This document shows, one piece after another, positions 57,401 to 64,000 of a stretch of DNA of 64,000 nucleotides. The notes below the pieces were generated by a model. That model did not search any database. It worked only from the letters and a program-made list of their open reading frames with translations, and had not been told where the DNA came from. This stretch comes from Pegea sp. RAD2-039. Taxonomy: Eukaryota; Chordata; Thaliacea; Salpida; Salpidae. How positions within the stretch are numbered: the stretch's first letter is position 1; the number at the start of each line of letters is the position of its first letter. The stretch lies in NCBI GenBank assembly GCA_034620365.1, contig JAQGEQ010000191.1, forward strand, positions 372,001 to 436,000. The letters are read 5' to 3'. Made by a program: the position numbers and the translations under genes.

Positions 57401-60400
57401 AATAACTTTATCCATTTGAACAAAAACTTTTAGTTAATTTTATGAATCTGTAAACAGGTTTGTCTTCGGAATTGTAAAATAATTGAAGCGCAAAGAAAAT
57501 GTTAAAGTATTACAAGGGTCAAAAGTTCGACCTTACTTTTTAATGATATACTTTAAGCTTTTTCATATTTTATTTTACTAATTGATTCTACTTTTCGAGG
57601 GTTACTTTAGTCTTCAAATTTGAATCACTTTTTAGTTTGACTAAATATTAAACTAATAATAAAAAAATACATTTCTGAATCTCTTCAGAATAAGAGTTTT
57701 GAGTTTTAGTAAATTTTGAAAATAATAATTATTTGTATGATTCAATCTAAATATATTTTTTAATAAGAACTGAGAATTCTATTTCTTCTCAGGAAAACAG
57801 AAAGAATTCTTCGAAATTAGATTCCAAGTAATAAAAAACATTTAATTAAGTAAGAAATTAAGGGAAAGAGTGATTTCATGTAAGTGTAAATCATTCTGAT
57901 AATTATTACAACAAACAGAGCCAAACCTAAAAAACTGACTTTTTTAGCAATTATCAAAATCTGTTATATGTCTAATTCGATTCTAAAACTATTTTTTAGT
58001 GGTTTTCTCAATAATTATGTAAAGTGCCTGAAAAATTTGCCTTCATAAAATTCTGGTTTTTTGATTGTTTTATCTATTTGAGAAATTGTTGTGGAAAATT
58101 GTTGAATATTAAAAATAGAAAAATTCTAAAATTAAATTTCTACGAAACACTCCCATATTAGATAAATAATTAAAATTTTAATACTATCCCAAAAAAATTG
58201 AAATTTTCAGATTTGTTTAATTAAAAGACGAAGAATTTCAATTTCTTTGACGATTAATCAAATTAGAAGTTTTAAATCAAATAATTGAAAAATAAAACTC
58301 AATTTTGAAAATTTTCTTTAATTTCAAGAGCTTCATCTTGAATTTCAGTTAATCGAGGAAAACACGTCATAAGTTATGTCACAGTCGCTACTTCTGGATT
58401 TAACGCTATCTCCTAATCTTCAGGACATGATTCCTCTTCCTTTTTCATGACATCATTACTTATCACCTTTTAAGTTCACTGATGACGTCATCAAGAGATT
58501 ATAGGGTCGATTGACAAAAGAGATTTTTTGAAGATTTTGAAATGAAAATTTTAATTTTCTGATTTTGAAATGGAGTGTTTTGATTGGTTGAAAATGTTCA
58601 ATTTCCAAATTCTTCTTATTTTCATCTTTTGTAAATGATTTGTGAGAACTAGTCACGTGACTGCAGATTGTAATGCACCATAAGTTTGCAATCATTGAAG
58701 CGAGACAGAGTTTTACTAAATAAACCTTTTCTATTTCACAACTTGTCAATAATTCTTCAAAATCTGTCGATGAAGAAAAGATCAAATCCCTAATCTCACT
58801 TTACTTTTTCCACAAAAACTTTTTACTTTTCAGCTTTTTAATTTCCTTTTTAACAAGAACTTGAAATTCAGAGAATTTAAACATTAAAAAAAAAGACAAT
58901 TTAAGGAATAACTCAATTAAACTTTAACTAGATGTCACCAAACATATGTTTGTTCATCAACATCACCTTTAAAGATCCAATTGAGGAAGAGATGAGATTG
59001 ACTTTAATTTTGTTGTTGCTGCAATAAGATGCCACAAAAATTGGCATCTTATCAACTTAACCATAATTAATCGCATTTAATTTTCATCTAATCTCAAAGT
59101 TTTTTGATGTTGTCATTTAAATTTTCAAAATTAATGAAATTATTTCAAATCTCGTCAACATTGAAATATTTTTAGCCATTTGAAAGCCTGATAAATATTT
59201 TGCTGCTGGTGATTATTTAGATTTAAAAAGAAAATTTGATTTTTTGAAAAATACAAATTTGATTGCTTGCAAAATTTTCACATTTTTTGAAAAATGATTT
59301 TTTGTTGAATATGCAAAAGACCAAAATTGGAGAGTTGATATAAAGCAAAATACTAATGTTATTTTTTTGTTAACTTTTTATCCTAGTTAGCTTGAATACA
59401 ATTAGTTTTAATTAGATAAACTTTGTGCTTTTAAAGCCTTTTAAACTTGTTAGCAAATTAAAATATCAAATTTTGTTGAGAAATCAATAGAGAATTTTCT
59501 TATTTGAAGCTCATTAATTTGATTTTTAAGAAGACTATTAATAAATTAGAAACTTTAATAAAAATTTCTCTTTGTAATTTGTAACTCCATAAAGATCGTT
59601 TAGAAAAAATAAGTTTTCAGTTTTCTTTTACAAAAAGCTTTTCCAAACTTTTTCATAACAAGTTTATAAATTAGAAAAAAAGCTTTTAATAAATCCAATA
59701 AAATTTAAATTACCGTTTTAAATAAAATATTTTTCAAGTTTAATTAACGATATAATAAAGAAAAACGAAATTATTTTGTATCTAAATTTGAAAGAAGAGC
59801 TTATAGCAAACAACAGTTTATCTTTGTAACATATCATTTTATTTATGCAAATATAGTTTATAGTAACCTCTAGTAGAAATGCAATTTGAAGGATTTTAAA
59901 TGCTTTGCAGCCAAACTTATAGCTGCAAATAATTTGGAAACTTTTTAGAGTTTTATTTTATCTTACACTTTTAAGGACTGTGAATTATTAAAGAAAATTT
60001 CATTTTGAAAAGTCTAACTATGATTTTTTATTTGCAATTGTAGTAAAACTTCTTTTATAAATAAACAAAATTAAAAATTTAAAGACAAATTTTGGTTTGT
60101 TTTCAAACCATAATTAGTTTAAAGGCTCCTCTAGTGAAAGAATTGTGTTTTGTTTAAAGGTTTTTGTATAAATATTTAAGATAACCTCAAAGTTCTAGTT
60201 GTAAATTGTTACTTTTAAAACAATAAAAAATGTTTGTACTTCAATTAAAATCAAAATTTTTTTGTAATTATTTATAAAAGTAAATGCATGGATTAAGAGA
60301 TTCTTTTGATTTGTTGCTCATTACTGCCACTTAGCGGATGTTTTAATAAAACTAAATCTGTAATATCTTAAAACTCACGATAAACCTATGAAAATAAGTT

Positions 60401-61723
60401 AAAATAAGAAAATATTCATCAGATGAAAATTTTTTAAACTCTTAAAAACAACTCTTCTTAATTTTAAAAACTTGTTCAATAATTTATTGCAACTGATAAA
60501 ATCTATTTATAATCAATCAAAAGTTTAATTATTATTATTAATTAATCATATTTATTTATTTGTTTGAAATTGATTAAGTAAAGATTATTTTCTGAATAAA
60601 ATTCTACTAAAATCAATCTTTTTTATTTATTTTATAAGTCATTTTACAGTTTGATTAAAAAATAAAGAATTTATTAGTATTTTTTATAAGAATGCTTAAC
60701 AAATATTTCAAACTGACTTATAATTTCAGTCTAAATATTTTTGAAATAGTGGCTTAGATTATTTGAAATATTATCGAATTTTGTGGACAACAAATTATTT
60801 AATTATAATTTCGTGAATTGTAAAAATTTTATATGATAATATAGTATTACCTATTATTTAATCTTTTAAATTTATACCCTATTTAAAATATTTTTTACAA
60901 AAAATGATTTTCTTGAAACTTTATAGCCTCTTTATTTACTCAGTTTAGTAATTAATTAAACTTGTATGTGAAATATTTCTGCTGCTGTTAAGAAGATTAC
61001 CAAAAATATCTTATTTCAAAACATCTACACAAAGATTGTAAAACATTTTTACCATAAACAAGTTTTTATAGCGCCACCACAAAAGCGCCTTGTTGCTATT
61101 TGAAACCAGGACGCCGACTCACGCTCATTCAAAGTTCGTTGCCATCAACCAAATTTTCTCATTTCAATTTTGTTATTCTTCTTAAATTTAATTTTTAGGT
61201 GTAATTATTTTTTTGGTTTAATAAAACTGAAATTTATTTAAAACTGTGAAAGTGTTGTACAATTAATTATTTACAAAATAAAAAAGGTATTTCTATTTGA
61301 AAAATTAACTTTTTCTTAATTTATTTCGCCTGAAAAGTTAAAACTATTTTAGATTTATCTTTAAAATCTAGTAACAAAAAAATTTGTTAAAAGTTTTAAA
61401 TCAGTTTAGAGCAATTTTTTCATTTATAAAACTAAATTGTTGATATTTGTTTTAATTTGCATAAAACTTGACTTTTAACAAGTAAATTTATGAATATCTA
61501 TTTTTATAAATAATTATTTCTTTTATATTTTCATTTATTAAAGAAATATAAATATCAAATTTGTATATTTTAAACAGATATTTTAACAAAAAAAATGTTT
61601 TTTTTCAGATGTTTAAAGCAATTCTAACTATAATTTTTGCAAATTTATAAAATAACTATTTAGTAATTTTTAGTAACCAACAAGTCCAAACTTTTAAATT
61701 TTTATAATGAGATAAAAGTCCTA
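54421..61723. other. Long AT-rich gap; possible vasohibin promoter near 61070-61160
   Basis: More than 7 kb with almost no structure. Exceptions: a more balanced patch at 55230-55450, another at 56700-56830, a patch at 58330-58800 with a TGACGTCA and a GTCACGTGAC E-box, and a GC-rich island at 61070-61160 (GCGCCACCAC, GACGCCGACTC) about 600 bp before the vasohibin ATG, which may be its promoter or 5' exon. A 109-codon minus frame at 58456-58785 resembles nothing known. Confidence 0.35.
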
Positions 61724-63597
61724 ATGACATCTGAAGTATCAAATTTAACTGACAGCGATGAAAATTCATTCCAAACACTTACTATCAACAAAAGTGGATT
61801 TCCAATCAACAGACACACATGGGAATCTCTTTGGATAAATGCATCTGAACATTTTCCATATGCTAGAAAGAAGATTGAAGAAATTCGTAACAAAAAGGAC
61901 CTGAAAAAGGTATTAGTTGCTACTGACAACAAGAAAAGATGAAGATGAGTTTTTACAGGTTCCTCTTCCTCATGTCCCTCTTCTACACTTTCATACTTCT
62001 TCATTAGATTGCATACAACTTGTTCAAAATTATATTTCTTCTCTCACCTATAATTTCATTGGTCTTCAATTGTTTGATATTAAGAAGAGCAGACCTCTTG
62101 CTGGCTTGATGGATACAGCAAAAGAGATTGTTAGAGAGTCTCTTCCAATCAAATGTCTGGAAGCTGTAGTTCTTGGATTGTAAGATTTCCTCCTAAATAG
62201 AAACTTGTTTAACTTTCAAACTTATTTTAGATACCTGACTAGTAGTTTAACAAATGTCAGCCGTTTTCCAATCGGTTTTAAATCTACACATAAAGGTCGA
62301 TGTTATTATCATATTGTTCTGGGTCTTAGTTTTGCTGGTTGCTATGGTAGCATCGGTATTAGTAGGAAATCGAATTTGATGGACAAACCACTCAGATTCA
62401 AGGTTCAAATATTTAACAATTTTACATCAAAATTAAAAATTTGATTTTGTCATTTTATTTTAGAGTCTTTCATCTCTATTAGAGGATTTTAACGAGTCTT
62501 ATGAGCAACGTATGTTTATCAGAATCTTAAATGAGTTTGTTTTATATTATTTTTGATTTGCTAAAAATTTTGACTCAAATCTTACTTAGATTACTTTATA
62601 AAGAAACAAATAATTCGAGTTAACACCTTAATTTGTAGAAACTTCAAGATAAAACGCTTCAAGTCAATAATAATTTGTCTTGAACTTAAAGTTTTTCTTT
62701 AAAGCAGTATCATGCTCTTTTAAAATATAAAGATTTCCATTTTCTTTTAGAATTACTGTAATATTATTTTTGAATTATAAAATTATCATGATGTTATTGC
62801 TTAAGATTCACCAGCTACAAGCATCTTGATGATTGCAACTAAATTTTTCTTTTCTTAGATGATCACAAGTTAAGGAAGATTAGAATCGGAGGACAAGTAT
62901 CTCATGACATTCATAGCATGGAAAAAGTAAAATGGCAGGTTTGTTTTTAAACTGATTTTAAAAATTCCTTTTAATTTTTGCTTTTATCGCGTACTTAGAT
63001 GCAAAGTTGAAAGGTCATCCGGGCAATAATGATTCAGATTAAATTGTAAATTTCCTTTAATTTTTATTTACATTTTCTTTTTGCTTTGATCTACTTTGGC
63101 GTTCCACCAATTAAACAATTGTTTTGCTTTTTAGTAAACGGCTTAAGTTAACATTAAGTTAAATATTTGAGAATTTGTATTGAGAATATTATTTAAATAA
63201 AATTTTTTAAACCTTTTGTTTTTCATTTACTTTCTAAAAATCAAAATTTTTAAAAAATCATTAACCACTTAAGAGTAATTACCTTAAGTACTATCAACAA
63301 CTTTTTGTTTCAGCTACTTACCATCAATTACAGCTCTTCAGATATTCATGAAAGGCAAAACAAAATTAACAGATTTAGTCGACAACTAAGGAGTTGTAGT
63401 ATCTCCAAATCATTTCAAAAGTTTGTCAAAATTCTTTAAAATTTATAAATCAAGAAATGAATTTAATTAATTGTAATTTTTTTATGATTTGAAGAACAAA
63501 AACAGCTTCATCACAAAATAAACGTTCTTTTAAGAAACGAGTTAGAAGGAAAATTGGAGTTGAAGTAAAAAGCAAAGTGAAAAGCTCTAAATCCTGA
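61724..63597 (+). CDS. VASH: Vasohibin (tubulin carboxypeptidase)
   Basis: Removes the C-terminal tyrosine of alpha-tubulin, in vertebrates together with the small partner SVBP. Seven exons: 61724-61909, 61959-62179, 62231-62402, 62464-62509, 62859-62938, 63314-63420 and 63495-63597; 304 residues, shorter than the human proteins (about 355-365) at both ends. Phases close. Family signatures: SGFPINRHTWESLW at the start, IKKSRPLAGLMDTAKE, LPIKCLEAVVLG, FPIGFKS, YYHIVLGLSFAGCYGSIGIS, and GGQVSHDIHSMEKVKW. The transglutaminase-like catalytic residues C128, H163 and S180 are present with the same spacing (35 and 17) as in human VASH1 (C169, H204, S221). The C-terminus is Lys/Arg-rich, as is usual, and may bind microtubules. 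No SVBP gene is seen nearby. Confidence 0.96.
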
Positions 63598-63935
63598 TCT
63601 TTTTTAGATGGATTAGTCTTGTAAAAACTTAGATTATTTTGTAGATAAGCTTTTTACATCTCTTGTAAATTTTCGAGAAAAAAATTTGCAATAAAATTTT
63701 AAGAGAGTTAAAAAAATTGAAAAGTAAATATTTTGATTTATATAAAAAATTGTGAAAAATCTTTTAATATCATCAACTAATTTATTTTTCATTTATCATT
63801 AAATTTGATGGAATAATTTTAAATCAGAAATCGTCTTTAGAAACTTCTTTATTACAATGAAACTTGTCATAATTTCAATAATCATTTCTCTTTGCTACTA
63901 TTTCTCTTTTGAACTAAGCAACCCTAAACAGCTTT

Positions 63936-63998
63936 TTAAGTCTTTTTATCTTCTAAAAGTCTTTCCAACATTTCTTCAGTAAATCCGTACATTATGAT
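63936..63998 (-). CDS. Possible C-terminal end of a gene running in from the right
   Basis: The minus-strand frame from the window edge reads IIMYGFTEEMLERLLEDKKT and stops at 63936-63938. The composition is that of a real helical C-terminus, and it would converge on vasohibin. On the plus strand the same DNA has a 41-codon frame starting at 63858 with a signal-like start (MKLVIISIIISLCYYF). Too short to decide. Confidence 0.3.
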   Translation of the reverse strand: MIMYGFTEEMLERLLEDKKT

Positions 63999-64000
63999 CA

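Noticed and set aside
58456..58785. 109-codon minus-strand frame
   Set aside because: A short part looks coding but the rest is AT-rich and no homologue or splice partner is evident.

Overview
The window is nuclear DNA from an invertebrate animal. It is very AT-rich. Its genes have many exons, with introns down to about 45 bp and ordinary GT..AG borders. The gene set (TALE homeobox PKNOX, FGF ligand, vasohibin, a discoidin/CUB receptor, selenocysteine tRNA) is metazoan. I cannot place it further; small introns and AT-richness would suit a flatworm, another lophotrochozoan or an early-branching animal, but nothing here is diagnostic.

Layout. Minus strand from the left: CHAC2 (1032-1731), PKNOX (6121-11272), a single-pass receptor with an F5/8C domain and three CUB domains (14436-24499) that carries a tRNA-Sec gene in its last intron, and the U-box ubiquitin ligase UBE4A (26413-33071). 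Plus strand: CCS (35318-36094), PGAP3 (36376-38253), a GPATCH2-like gene (40475-42743), an FGF ligand (52332-54048) and vasohibin (61724-63597). A decayed LINE tail lies at 39621-40088 and a tRNA-headed SINE-like copy at about 16355-16700. I assembled all exon models by hand from splice signals, reading-frame phase and family similarity; phases close in every one. The large gaps are AT-rich with little readable content.

Functional links. The genes are mostly unrelated housekeeping and signalling genes. CHAC2 works in glutathione turnover, CCS in copper delivery, UBE4A in ubiquitin chain assembly, PGAP3 in GPI-anchor remodelling and vasohibin in tubulin detyrosination. FGF and the receptor are cell-surface signalling proteins, but nothing shows that they interact.

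What stands out is repeat structure. A 1.75 kb array of a 16-bp unit containing the E-box CACGTG splits the PKNOX homeobox. Four different minisatellites sit in short UBE4A introns, two of them touching the 5' splice site. The palindrome TGACGTCA occurs about 40 times, with some 17 copies in 1.3 kb over the FGF gene. The FGF gene also reads openly through its first donor into a hydrophobic tail. The receptor's domain order (F5/8C, then CUB x3, then TM) is unlike the standard neuropilin and DCBLD orders.
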